Assembly (NCBI GenBank): GCA_963931925.1
Contig: OZ007576.1
Span: 11,829,518 to 11,893,517 of the forward strand
Length of the DNA stretch: 64,000 bases
Direction: 5' to 3'
Source of the DNA: Onchidella celtica
Taxonomy: Eukaryota; Mollusca; Gastropoda; Systellommatophora; Onchidiidae
Positions 32,498 to 43,886 of this stretch are shown piece by piece. How positions within the stretch are numbered: the stretch's first letter is position 1; every line of letters starts with the position of its first letter. Below the pieces are notes generated by a model, which was given only the letters and a program-made list of their open reading frames with translations, did no database searches and had not been told where the DNA came from. The position numbers and the translations under genes were made by a program.

Positions 32498-34145
32498 GGA
32501 CTTTTAGGATATTGGCATCGCATTGTTGCTTCACACTCGGAGTTTGATCTATTTAAATTTCTTAAATAAAAATAAAAATAAAAATATGTGTACAGTTCTG
32601 ATAAATACGTTTTGTGTAAATTTAGGATAAATTTCGTAAATACATTAAAATTCTTTAAAATCTTTAAATAAACTTGTAGATTTCATCCTCCAGAAGTAAG
32701 GACAAGATGCGCTGAGGCTGAACGTCTGAAAGTGTATGATGTCTTCTCCTTCAAAAGAAAAAAAAATGCTCTGATCGACACGAGTTAATATGCCATCCCA
32801 GAAGTTGTAAATTTCATGTGCAAATACAAAGCAAATTTAAGAAATTGAAAAGCGTTCACCACAACGTTATTGCCTACCAAATTTGGGGGAAAAAAAACAT
32901 TAGGAGTGTCCGCCCTCCCGCCCTCTACTTTTCTATTTAATAACCCACGAGACAGATCAATGTGCTGAGAGAAAAATGAGTGCTATTAATATTAATGGGT
33001 GCACAACTGATGATTAGATCTACAATAGTTTTGCTAACAAACTCGAGTCTCTGATGAAACAAAATCTGGAAAATCAAAAGATGTTAATTACACCATATAA
33101 AATTCTCCTCCTTAAATTATGTTCTTGTGCTCGCATTAAAATTATTGTCTCTTGAATTCCATTTGCCTTTCATAAAGTGAAGTTAAATTATACCAAAGAT
33201 ACTAGAATTGATTTTACTGACTGAAGGGGTAAATTCATATTTAATACCTGTACTTATCGTGGCTTTGTACCACAAAATAATAGGAAAAGACTGATATTGC
33301 TTATTAATAGGTACTTGACCAAATTTATTACACCGTATATAAGTATATTAATTTTGATATCTTTATATATTAACATGTAGCCGTGTCCACGTTCGATTTC
33401 TGGCTATCAGTAGTACGATATGAGATAGGGTAGATACAGTAGTTTTCAGTAAACATTGATCATGATGTCCTCAAATGGACAGACGTCGGCATGTGAATGG
33501 TTTTCAAAACCGCCAGAAAAATCGGTTTCTGCGACAGTTTCTCAAATGTTCATACAAATGTAGATTCAACGCGGAACATTTGTAATATTTACTTAGCTTG
33601 CTTAATTTTACCTCAATATTTAATGGTCATGCTTAAAAGTAATATTTATTTCGCTGACTGCCATGTCATAACGGATTTCTCAAGGGAGTAATCATTATTA
33701 TAACTAGCCAGGCCGGACCCGCCCAGCTGGGACAAGATAAATCTTACAAATTTTCTTTGTACAAAGCCCAACCACGTATATTTATAGCTCTAGGTCACAT
33801 TAATAATGAGACTTGGATTCGATGCAAAGACTAATAGATCTTTTTGTTACCACAATTCCTTACAGAATACACAGATATGATAAATTTGACTTTTCACCAG
33901 CAGTGTCGAATGAAAGGTGTAGAGCGAAACTTCCGATCATATTTATCGATTCTACTCGAAGAAAATGCATCTCTTTTTTGGCGGTTTAAAATAATCGTCA
34001 ATAAATAATATAAAAGACTGAATTTTGTCCAAAACGGGGATGTTCAGGTAACTTATTCTCAAAGCAACAGTACACCATAATGTTTAATCTTGTGGCCACG
34101 AAGTTTTTGGGTGCTTATATGTTAATCATCTGGCTTCATTAGAGC
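32498..34145. other. Upstream region of the GPCR gene
   Basis: AT-rich with an (AAAAT)n patch near 32565-32587. Contains the repeat at 33709-33900. Promoter elements cannot be assigned. Confidence 0.45.
33709..33900 (+). repeat. Interspersed repeat, copy related to 27720-28050
   Basis: Begins actagccaggccggacccgc and aligns to the reverse complement of 27720-28050 in the blocks aagataaatctt, gcaaagactaatagat and cagaatacaca. This makes it an inverted copy on the other side of the GPCR gene. Confidence 0.55.
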
Positions 34146-34558
34146 AAAGATACTAGACAGAATAAGATGAGACAGCTGGCGCTTGTAGCGTGCCCAGATT
34201 TCGCACCGCCACATAGCAGCAAATGCGCAGAAGACATGAACAGCGGCGTATTTTACAAAGCCAAATAGGGGAAATATTGAATTTTGTTCACTGTTCAGCC
34301 ATCCCTGTAGGCCCTGATTGACGTCAATTGTTATGGAATTATAACTTCAATCGTTGTGGGAAAACTCTGGGTATTTTTTTTTTCGCAGGAGCACTGTAAC
34401 AAATCCGCCTCATTAATTTATCATTATATCAAGCATTCTTTTCATGCTATGCGCCAGGGGTCCCGCCCCCCCCCCCCCAATCATCGTACAAACTTCGTGA
34501 ACGATTTTTTAGAGGTGCGAAGAAGGGAGTGTCTCATCTTATCGTTACTAGCATCTTT
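34146..34558. mobile_element. MITE with ~29-bp terminal inverted repeats
   Basis: The left end aaagatactagacagaataa gatgagaca is mirrored at the right end as aaagatgctagtaacgataa gatgagaca. Inside lies a block (tttggcttt region near 34250-34310, minus strand) also found at 5934-5989 and 16816-16869. A run of about ten C at 34469-34478 is inside. No target duplication is clear. Confidence 0.6.
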
Positions 34559-35204
34559 GATCACAGTAAGATATTTTAGCCTGTGCTCGCTCTTCACTCA
34601 AGGAGAGCTGATCACGTAAGGACAAGCCATTTATTTGGATGTCATCAGTGGTGTCAAGAAGAGCCTGGTATTTATTAACAACATTTCCCACAGGGAGAGT
34701 GAAGTTAATACAGAATAAACATCAAGCCAGGTCAGGTAACGTACATGGCAGAGGCCATCACAACATGGTGGGCAGGGGAAAGAAGATAGGCCTCATTCCT
34801 TTGCATAGATGGCGAACTCTATGGAGAAGAATCTACAAAAATAATAACTACCTTTTCTCACTTCGAACTCTGGTTTTTGCTTCCTGTGCCACCAAACAAG
34901 CGGATACGCTTAGCAAGCTCTAAAATCAACAATCAGGAAAGAAACAAAAAAGTCGCTTGGAAAATGCAACTAAATGTGCAACTGAGCCAAATCAAAAACT
35001 TGTTTTGCATATCTCTACATAATGTAAGTTCAAGTTCAGTTTTAAGTTTATTATAGGCCGATACGGTCAACAATTCAAAACTTGCACAAGAACTGTTTGA
35101 AAAGAAAAAAAAATAACAAAAACAATAAAAACTCACTCGGCCATTCACTCTCTCTATTACCGTGGAAGAAGGGCGATTGCCTTCGCTAAAAAAGCCAAGG
35201 ACGA
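34559..35204. other. Gene-free stretch
   Basis: Nothing supported; short open frames without similarity. Confidence 0.45.
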
Positions 35205-35368
35205 ACCAGCCGATTTTGGCAGAACGATTAGTTGGATGGTGATGTCACGACGTTGAATTTTAGCGATATCCAAATGGTCAGCGGATACGGGGGGTCTCAG
35301 TCAAACTCAAGGTCATGGCGCGACCATCCAATTACTCGGCCCATCAAAGTCGGCTGGTGCGCACCCTA
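35205..35368. mobile_element. Hairpin MITE
   Basis: The left arm accagccgattttggcagaa plus agttggatggt is mirrored by accatccaattactcggccc plus aaagtcggctggt. Arms are ~38 bp and the loop ~80 bp. The left-arm inner sequence ttggatggtgatgtca resembles the unit of the GLTP intron 4 minisatellite. It abuts the next MITE. Confidence 0.6.
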
Positions 35369-35375
35369 GGCTAGC

Positions 35376-35710
35376 CAGAGAGCATGTATTTATAGAGAGG
35401 TTTCACCATTGGTCGATTTGCACTGCGAGACACGGGAGGCTGTGCGTTTCACTGTTAGTAGTGTTAGCATGAAGCGGAAAGTAGGTCGCTGCAGTAAACA
35501 ATAGGCTACCCGTTTGTACATTTCCAAGGGGCGTAAGAGCTTACAAACGGCTCTAAATAGTTTCAATCACCCCCCAAAATATGAACAAACCATAGTAAAC
35601 AGATATGCACACTATCTTTGGTGCAGGCGGTCTCTTTCAATTGTTGTTTACCGCAGTGACCTAGTTTCACGATCTGGCGGAAGTGAAATCTCTTTATAAA
35701 CATACAGTAT
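35376..35710. mobile_element. MITE with 8-bp target duplication type, copy A
   Basis: Left end cagagagcatgtatttatag; right end (reverse complement) tgtatgtttataaagagat. About 335 bp. Flanks aggctagc / aggctact are a plausible decayed 8-bp duplication. Full homologue at 42501-42832, partial at 40215-40305. Confidence 0.7.
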
Positions 35711-35929
35711 AGGCTACTCTCGGGGCTAAGTTCTAATGATATACCTCCCATCAGCCTGCGGTTTTATTTTTTTTTATTGCCACAGAAAGCCAGCGTCGTG
35801 AGGCGACCAACCCAGCCAAACAGCCCATCAATATCAGCCAGAGCGCGCCCAGCTTACCACTACAAAACAGAGTCGTGTGATGTCATCAGCTTTCTGTAAT
35901 TAATGGGGGATCATACTAAGTTACATTAA

Positions 35930-36205
35930 CTAAGTCGGGTCAGACGCAGTCAGCAGTTGGCAGACAAAAAGCGCACATCATAATTTCCGACATATTCTTA
36001 GTAAATCCGGGAATCATACTAGGCCCGGTCAGACACAATCAGCCCTTGGCAAACAAAAAGTGCACACTACAATTTCCTGTATTTTCTTAGAAAATCGTGG
36101 AAGACTCCATTATACTAAACCCCATCAGACACACTCAGCTTCTGCCACAATCTCTTTAGTGTACATTTTGCTGGCAGCATCTGTGTCTGACCGGGTTCAT
36201 AATGA
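35930..36205. mobile_element. MITE-like element with tandem subterminal repeats
   Basis: The block gtcagacacaatcagc...ttggcaaacaaaaag occurs at ~35938, ~36022 and more weakly at ~36122 (period ~84). It occurs inverted at the right end as tgctggcagcatctgtgtct. An inverted terminal copy plus tandem internal copies is typical of a MITE whose end has been amplified. Confidence 0.5.
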
Positions 36206-37370
36206 TACACCCCCCCCCCTTCAACAGATTCATGTTTAATCCTTATCTTTCATTGCTTTTAAAATTTGACCCTTTAATAAGGGTGTCAAAACTATCTGCC
36301 TATTACGGACCGAGGAAATACGGGAAAACTGTACGGAATCAAAATGCATTACATGTATGTATATCAATGTCTAACAATGTATGCTTACAATTGTAAGTAC
36401 AATACATGAAACATTAATGACATACTACAGTGAACACAATTTATGCACAGGACGTCGAGAGCTGCTCAGATCTTGTTTGAACTGAAATTTGTTATTTGGA
36501 GAGTAGCATGAGTAACCAATAAACTTAATATTTAAATTGACAAACGACATAAACCATAAATAAATTTTGCATACACACGTGAAAATCTACACATTCATAT
36601 TAATGATATAGGTCTAACATATTTTTTCTTTCTTTTTTGTGATTTATCAGCAGCTGACATTGTCTTCGAGACTTGGCATCACGCAACAAAATGTTAACTT
36701 TCGTAGATCATTGAACTAAGTTAGATAACTTAATCAGCAATGAGACACTGAAGTATACATACAATGAGACTGAGTTATCGTTGATGTATCTTCATTTGAT
36801 AGCTCGATGTTTCCTTTCCATAAAACTAATCTTGTTCAACTTAAAAAAAAACACCTTCAAGATTTGTAAATTAATATTTTGTACTAAACAACGTTAAAAT
36901 AGAAAAGATAAGATACTCTGTGAGACTCTAACCTACTGGACTTGTTTATATACGAGATAATGTGTGTGGGTTTGCCTCTGTGTGTGCATGTGCGTGTCTG
37001 CATGTGTATGTGTGTAGTAAGCTCAGGTTTCTTTACTCCACCATACTTCCACCCACCCCCATCCCGACCCCCCAAACCACCCACACACTAGCTCATTACT
37101 CTCCACCTCCTCTACCAAACTGGCAAAACAAGCATCCCCAATGATAACTGGCCAGTTTCCCAAAGGTGAAATTCCACCTGCGCATACCTGGCTTAAATTA
37201 CTGTTTTTGCATTTATTTATCTATATTTTATCTGTATCAATTTTTCAGGGATCTCCTTTAAAATATTATTTTACACCAAAAGATTCTCACTAACTCTCTA
37301 GTCTCGATTCATGTGTATTTTTTGTTTATCTATGTCTGGAATAGATATGCCCATTTCCTGTTTGTGATTT
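36206..37370. other. Gene-free stretch with TG-rich patch
   Basis: AT-rich, with an imperfect (TG)n run at about 36960-37015 and a C/A-rich patch after it. No gene recognised. Confidence 0.5.
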
Positions 37371-37377
37371 TTTAGTG

Positions 37378-37380
<3 letters not shown>

Positions 37381-37423
<43 letters not shown>

Positions 37424-37531
37424 CTTCTCTCTCTCTCTCTTTATCTCTTTCTCATCCTCTCTCCCCTCTGTCTGTCTGTCTGTCTCTCAGTCTCTCTTTC
37501 TCTCCCTCACTCTCTCCCCTAGGTCTGTCGT

Positions 37532-37610
<79 letters not shown>
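37381..37610 (+). repeat. (CT)n microsatellite, about 230 bp
   Basis: Long interrupted tct-ctc tract. It produces a Ser-Leu repeat translation with no biological meaning. It forms the left border of the GPCR fragment. Confidence 0.95.
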
Positions 37611-37611
<1 letters not shown>

Positions 37612-38073
37612 AAGTGGCAGTTATCGTGTTGATGCACCATTACACTCAAATTCAAACTTAAATCTCAAGACAAAAGGTCATTCTTGCAACAGACATTGTC
37701 TTCAACATCACCAATAATCACTGACGTCAAAATGAATTACATTGTCAACGAAACGCTTGTAAATGCGACTTCTACTTTAAACGGTTTGTCTATACCAGAA
37801 ACATTGTTCATCAGAGCCATGGAATGGCTTTCAGGGTGCAATTTCCTGTTGCTGATAATAACCGGATGTGTCTGTAATCCGCTGTGTTTTGTCGTATTGA
37901 GCAGAAAATCATTTCGATCGAGTCCAACATCGGTGTATCTCCGGCTTCTTTCACTGATGGATTTAGGGGCGGTTCTAGCAGGTTTGGTCAGATTTTTTGT
38001 CAAAAAGATTTTCTCGTTCGATGTCAGAAGCGGCGGTTTGTCTTGTATGTTTTTCCTACTATTTCTCGTCTTT
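37612..38073 (+). pseudogene. Inverted 5' fragment of the GPCR gene
   Basis: Homologous to the start of the GPCR at 30848-32371 but in the opposite orientation. The frame from ATG at 37732 runs [16 protein letters not shown] through TM1 and TM2 ([34 protein letters not shown]) to the cysteine before TM3. A one-base insertion follows (tgtatgttttt versus tgtaagtttt). Homology stops at 38073, where a (TAGA)n tract begins. Upstream of the ATG the match extends to 37612, immediately after the (CT)n tract, and includes a TGA in the frame that is open in the full gene. By eye identity is about 95%. Five of seven helices are missing, so it cannot make a receptor. Confidence 0.85.
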
Positions 38074-38074
38074 A

Positions 38075-38319
<245 letters not shown>

Positions 38320-39416
38320 CAACGATGGCTATGAATCCAAGGGAGCGTGTCCAGCTGTAAAATAACAGTGCTGTATCAAATTGTTGGAGAAGCCGAAACA
38401 GAAGCGGAAGAAGATGTTATTGTGAGTCCATAGGAAGACCGCTGGGTATGGGTAAGGAGCCGCAGAAAAGTTAATTACCGCGAGACTTCCTGGCATTTTG
38501 AAAGGATCTGTCCTTGTAAAACTAATTATCAAATAGAGATTAACCTGTAAAGAAATAAATCATGATACAAGGACACCATGCTTACACATGGTTATTAGTT
38601 TTTTGGGTTTTTTTTTCTATTGGGGTCAGTGACGGGTCTCTTTTGTCTAGAGTACAGAGGGCAAGTATGGGCAGCGAAGCTAGCTGCGTACCGAGGGCCC
38701 AAATCATTGTTCAAGTTCAGCGCCGGGGAGAGGTGCGAGGGTACCCAATACATGTAAAATGTTGTCATATAATTTAGCGTACAGTAATATAACAAAGACA
38801 AGAGAATTTCAGTTCTGCGTGTTGGTGAGGAGCATGGGAAAGAAAGTATTTTAAAAATACGAAAATGGCCACGGGCAGAGACGAACATCAACGAAAATTT
38901 TAAAAAAAGGCAAGAAAAGTCTCCATTCAATCTATCTATTTTTATTATACAAGCAGAAGAATTATGATCCCAAATTAAAACAAAAGAATAAGAAGAAAAT
39001 AACTAAGTAAAACGGCCCTGAACAAAAGGGCCAAAAAGTACACATAAAAATATCTTGAATGGGGTGGTAAATGGATGAAGACAACATGTAGTCAATGAGA
39101 AAAATTAATGAAGGAGGAAACATAAAAGGCAAATCAAAATAATATACAGATACAAGTTTAAATTCTGATGATTCGATTAAAGAAGAAACATTAAAATTAT
39201 GTAAAAAGATGACCTCTCTTTTGCTAGTTAGAAATAAAAATATAAATTAAATTTTGAACTGTAAATGTTTTTTTTTTTTTTTTTAATTGGTGTCAATGAA
39301 ATTTTCATCTCTTTCACTTCGGTGACTTAGATCTATGCTGTATATACTAATATTAGGTTCTTGGTACATTCACGTTATGTTAAAGTTAATGTTTAATAAT
39401 ACTTACATGCTTATTT
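38320..39416. other. Gene-free stretch
   Basis: A/T-rich sequence including a T homopolymer near 39269-39284. I could not match the sequence right of the (TAGA)n tract to the rest of the GPCR. Confidence 0.5.
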
Positions 39417-39844
39417 ATAAGCCCATTGCGGATAACGGCCATTTTATTTCTCAAAACCGATGCTTCACCATGGCGATGGCAGCACTGACTTTGATCCGTT
39501 AGCTGATTTGCACCGTGATCACTTCAGACGTCGCGAACCAATCGGCGGCGGGCAAACAAAAAGTAAACAATAACACGTGTGTTCACGCACATGGGAGACG
39601 TTCAGTCAATTCTTTCACTTCCTTTCCCTTGTTACAAGTTGTTTACACGGATGGTAGGGAATCTGACCAGCTTGGATCCATCTTTTCCACCCCTGTCATA
39701 ACAGTCAACTGGAATGCAACCAGCAGGCATTTTAACCACTTAGACCTATCTCGAAGTTACACTCGTCAGCTGATCCACCCGCCATTTTAGATGCCGGAAG
39801 TACAAAACAAAAACACTCTGTGACGTCATTCACAACGGGCCTAT
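39417..39844 (-). mobile_element. Short element carrying a THAP start, copy 2
   Basis: Aligns to 5459-5886 along its length. It has imperfect inverted ends (ataagcccattgcgg / ataggcccgttgtg), a TGACGTCA palindrome at 39821-39828 at the 5' side of the minus-strand frame, and the same THAP opening. Both copies are about 428 bp. Confidence 0.6.
39632..39730 (-). pseudogene. THAP-type N-terminal fragment, early stop
   Basis: Minus-strand frame MPAGCIPVDCYDRGGKDG, then KLVRFPTIRVNNL and TAA at 39632-39634. It matches copy 1 (5773) for 30 residues. A ~10-bp insertion in the sequence for VN-KGKE introduces the stop. Confidence 0.6.
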
Positions 39845-41602
39845 AACCGTTATTTATCTAAAAGTGAGCTGTCTCGACATGAGATTAAAATACATAAATA
39901 AATATAAAAAAACCCAAACACAATCATTTAATGATGGAATAATACATACAGTCAGTTTTTGTCCTCCGTTATCTTTGTTTCAATTATTATAGATACCCGA
40001 TGAAGAAATGTCACTCAAGCAGGACGGGTAGGATGGTGGAGAGCGTTACTACTGAAGATGTTTTTGCATCTATTATTTGCGCCAGGTCCATCTGTCCGCC
40101 AACTGACCCAAGACAGTTTTGAAGCGGCCGAAACTAGCGAGACACACGGATTTCAGTTTGGTCAGTGCCACAGTTCACATCGCACACTAAAACCAGGTCA
40201 AACAAGAGTGACTCAGTGAAGACGGTCTCTTTCAGTTCTTGTTACCACAGCGGCCTAGTTTCACGATTTGGCGGAAATGAGATCTCTATATAAATACATA
40301 TTCTCTGGATTATTTTAAAGATAGTCTTACACCAGAAATATCTACGATAAAAAAGATGGAGCTTTTTTTAATAAAACACGGGCGTGTTCATTGGCTGAAA
40401 AAAGACGGGCACAACAAAAAAAAACAACAGAAAGACAAAACACGCCTGACCTGAATGTTCTTTGGGATACACCGCTGCTAGCCGAATTTACTGATCAGAG
40501 AATGCATTATTACAATAAACATACTTTTTTCTTTTAAAAATTGACATAGTTTATGCACAGACACTTGACAAATATTATCACAATGTATTAATATGGTCAC
40601 CCATAATCATTTATATCAATAAGGTACAAAATGATAATAAAAAGTGATAAGAAAAAATTTAAATGATGTCATTAATTATTCATAATATATTTTGGAGAAG
40701 CTTAAAGAAGTTTAACTTACAATCATTATCCTTAGCTCAGCATGTATTTAGTCAGCAATTCAATTAATTGCTGGATTAAAGCAAAACAAAGAAAAACGAG
40801 GTGACTATTTTCCCCGTTTTAAAAAGCTACAAACTATCAGATGTTGAAATGTCCACTTCTGCGATAGTCAAGTCAGACATACATGTAATTGGGGAGACAG
40901 GAAAAATGAAACAGATTATCGTTTTAATGACAAAAAAGTAACAAAATTATTCTAACTAGATAATTACCATTTCCAGTCACCATGAAAGCAAGGGTCAGAA
41001 CGATGGTCAACATTTCATAATATAAAAGCAATGATATTGTCGGATATTTACCATATTGTTGCATGTTCATTTTTGCCTTTTCGAGAAAATGAGGAGTGAG
41101 GATTGCTCAGGAAAAGGACTAAAACGCGTAAAACATTACGTCGCAAACACGTAATCTCGAACGGTTTAAACAGATTGGGATGATACTTAACAGTATATGT
41201 AATGAAATTTAGTTGTGAGGGAACTACTTTCATGACAAAACCTCAAAATCGGCAAAATGTCGCATACAAGAATATGGCAAATACCCCTCGATAATTGTAT
41301 TCATTCAGCAAGAGATCACGAACAGCTATCTTTGTGTAAAGTATGGTGATGCATGACGTGTTCGGCTTAATAAATTCTCTATACAAATATTAAATTTGAT
41401 TGTGAAGACAAAGTAGATGAGATACTTGTGAGATACTTGCAAGTATGTGAGAGATTTTAGGTTTGGCTGCTCCTCATCTGTTTGCAGCATACTATCACTA
41501 GTGTGGGCGTCAATTGATGACAAATTGCCATGTGTTTGTGGCCGACGGTATACGGATTACAAATCTGCTTGAACGATAAGAGAATGGGGCAATTTGTGTT
41601 GA
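39845..41602. other. Gene-free stretch
   Basis: AT-rich DNA with one MITE fragment (40215-40305). No gene recognised. Confidence 0.5.
40215..40305. mobile_element. Fragment (one end) of the 8-bp-duplication MITE, copy C
   Basis: The sequence ggtctctttcagttcttgtt...gatttggcggaaatgagatc...tatataaatacata matches the right-hand ~90 bp of the elements at 35376-35710 and 42501-42832. The left part is absent. Confidence 0.6.
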
Positions 41603-41865
41603 TTGTTGAGACAGTTCAATACCTACAGATGACTATTATGTTCCCAAGTGTAGAATGGACGTTCTGGTGGTCAAATGATTACCTTAACGAGGTGATTATT
41701 ATTATTATTGTTTTTTTTTTAACTGTGTAATTTGATTTTCCAACAGCTGAAGTGTCACATGAAACCTATAATGCTAATATCATAAAAGCTTTGGATTCAA
41801 CGTTCAAGCTGCAAGAAATTTCATATAACTGAAATAGACTTACGAAAAAAAAGTTAACCTTGTAA

Positions 41866-42076
41866 CACCGCGTTCGTAACAAACATCCGCTTTCCTTAAC
41901 TTTCGTACGACTCACGAACAGATGACGTCAGTCTTTATAGCTCGCCTAGAAGCGTTCTGAACTTACGAGAGTTGGGTGGGAACACTAACATGCAAGATAT
42001 GAAGATTTAAACCTCGTCCGTTCGTGAGTAGTACGAAAGTTAACGAAAGCGGATCTCTGGTGTGAACGAGGGGTAA
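41866..42076. mobile_element. Hairpin MITE shared by both duplication copies (copy 2)
   Basis: Arms as in 20901-21088, with the centre of the hairpin better preserved (gatccgctttcgttaacttt on the reverse complement). Confidence 0.65.
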
Positions 42077-42500
42077 GCCTAGGAAGACAGTGTTTTCTGA
42101 GGCCATGAGTTACTATACCAGAATACAAAATAATCACAATCTAAAGCGATCAATGTTCTGGTCACTCCTGGTGCTCTAAGCATCATGGTTCATGGAGATT
42201 TCCGAGAAAGCCAATACCAAGTGAGCATAGACCGTACATTATTTTACAATTAACATGAAACAATATAATCCGTTATCATCTTTATTTTCCTAGAAAAATA
42301 TCATGTGATTGAAGTTTTTGTTCTTGAAGTCGCAACCATAGCTCGGGCTTGTCCTGTCTCCATTTTCTGAAAAACTAGAGATCTTTTCGTATGTAGCAGA
42401 GGTGTAACAAATGCACTCTTTGGCACTCATTTAAGAAGCGTCGTGGAACTTATCAAGCTGTTTCACAATTTCGATTAATTCTACTTCTTATCATAAAACC

Positions 42501-42832
42501 AGAGAGTATGAATGTATAGAGAGGTTTCACTATTGGTCGATTTGCACAGCGAGACACGGGAGGCTCTGCGAAACCACTGTTAGCATGGAGGGGAAAGTAG
42601 GTCGCTGCTGTAAACAATATCTGTTTGTGCATTTCCACGGGGCGTAAGAGCTTATAAAAGTTTCTAAACAGTTTCAGTCAATTCAAAAATAGGAACAAAC
42701 CAGAGTAAACAGACATGCACACTATCTTTTATGAAGAAGGTCTCTTTCAATTCTTCAATTTCTTTTTTACGGCAGCGACCTGGTTTCGCGATTTGGCGGA
42801 AGTGAGATCTCTCTATAAATACATACTCACTG
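42501..42832. mobile_element. MITE with 8-bp target duplication, copy B
   Basis: Ends agagagtatgaatgtataga and (reverse complement) cagtgagtatgtatttatag. Flanked by ATAAAACC (42493-42500) and ATAATACC (42833-42840). The paralogous locus has a single ATAATACC at 21514-21521 with continuous flanks, which is the empty site. Eight-base duplications are made by hAT and P superfamilies; internal similarity to the THAP-bearing repeats slightly favours P. Confidence 0.82.
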
Positions 42833-43129
42833 ATAATACCAAAGATCGTAAAAATTTCTGAGTTGTAAAAAATGTGGAGTTGGAACAAACAAAACTAAGG
42901 TCGGAAAGTATCAAACATTCAATAAACTTGAAGGAAAAAAAAGTTATCAATTTTTATCATCCATGCTTGACAACACTGTTCGAATAATTTTATAACACAG
43001 TGGAACGCAAACGTTCGCACAGCTGTTATTGCAAGTATACAATGTTAGTAAATGTTAGTTTGAGTAGTGTGTCTTGAAGCTCATTTGCTAGCAGTGATCT
43101 CAGGAACACCTCTTACTGAGACGCAATAG

Positions 43130-43342
43130 TTAACCCTCTAGTGCATGGACGAAAATTGTCAATCCCAAAACTTCTGAAATAATGCCCTGAACTGATTTTT
43201 AAATAGTCTAGTCAAATTATTGCAAAAATATAAAATATGATATTGGAAAAATTATTTGTTGATAAATAGGAAGAAGAAGTATATCAAAGATAGAGCCTTT
43301 TGGCCTATTTCAAATATGGTACATTGGGCGTTAGAGGGTTAA
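43130..43342. mobile_element. piggyBac-like MITE 4 with proven empty site
   Basis: TTAA at 43130-43133 and 43339-43342, with inverted ends CCCTCTAGTGC / CCCTCTAACGC. The other copy of the duplication reads aatagTTAAagaattatac at this place (TTAA at 21805-21808), so 209 bp plus one TTAA were gained here after duplication. Confidence 0.9.
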
Positions 43343-43886
43343 AGAATTATACTGCCACTACATAAGATACCCAGTATTACCCAGGGTAAACCAATAGCCT
43401 TTGGTCTAAAAAGTTTCATATAATTAGATAACACAGAATATAATAATCAACAAACTTGCTACTACAAATCTCGAGTTAGCCATGTATCACTGTATCTTAT
43501 GTTTTAACACGTTTTCAAAAAAATTGCCCAAAACTTCAATAGAAACACAATAGGTCGGTACAAAGGCAACTGGGTTAGATTGGTTGACAGTTATGAAAAT
43601 TAATTTTCAGAATTTTTGAAACGGCCAAACTTACATGAAGCAAATATAGCACGACACGGGTACACCCCAGTCACTTTTTTTTAACTTTACAACAAGAGGC
43701 CAACTACCAAGTGCACGAATAGAAATGATCACATAAAAGTGTAGAAAGGGTCAATAAAATTAAAGAACAAATGATAACAAAGAAAATGTAATGGATTTGG
43801 CATGTATAGATATGGATTTGTTTGAGCCACAAAGATCAGAAACACTAAGCAGTTAGATTATACCCAATACATTTTAGCTTGATAAC

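Noticed and set aside
37375..37632. Ser-Leu repeat reading frame
   Set aside because: Translation of the (CT)n microsatellite.
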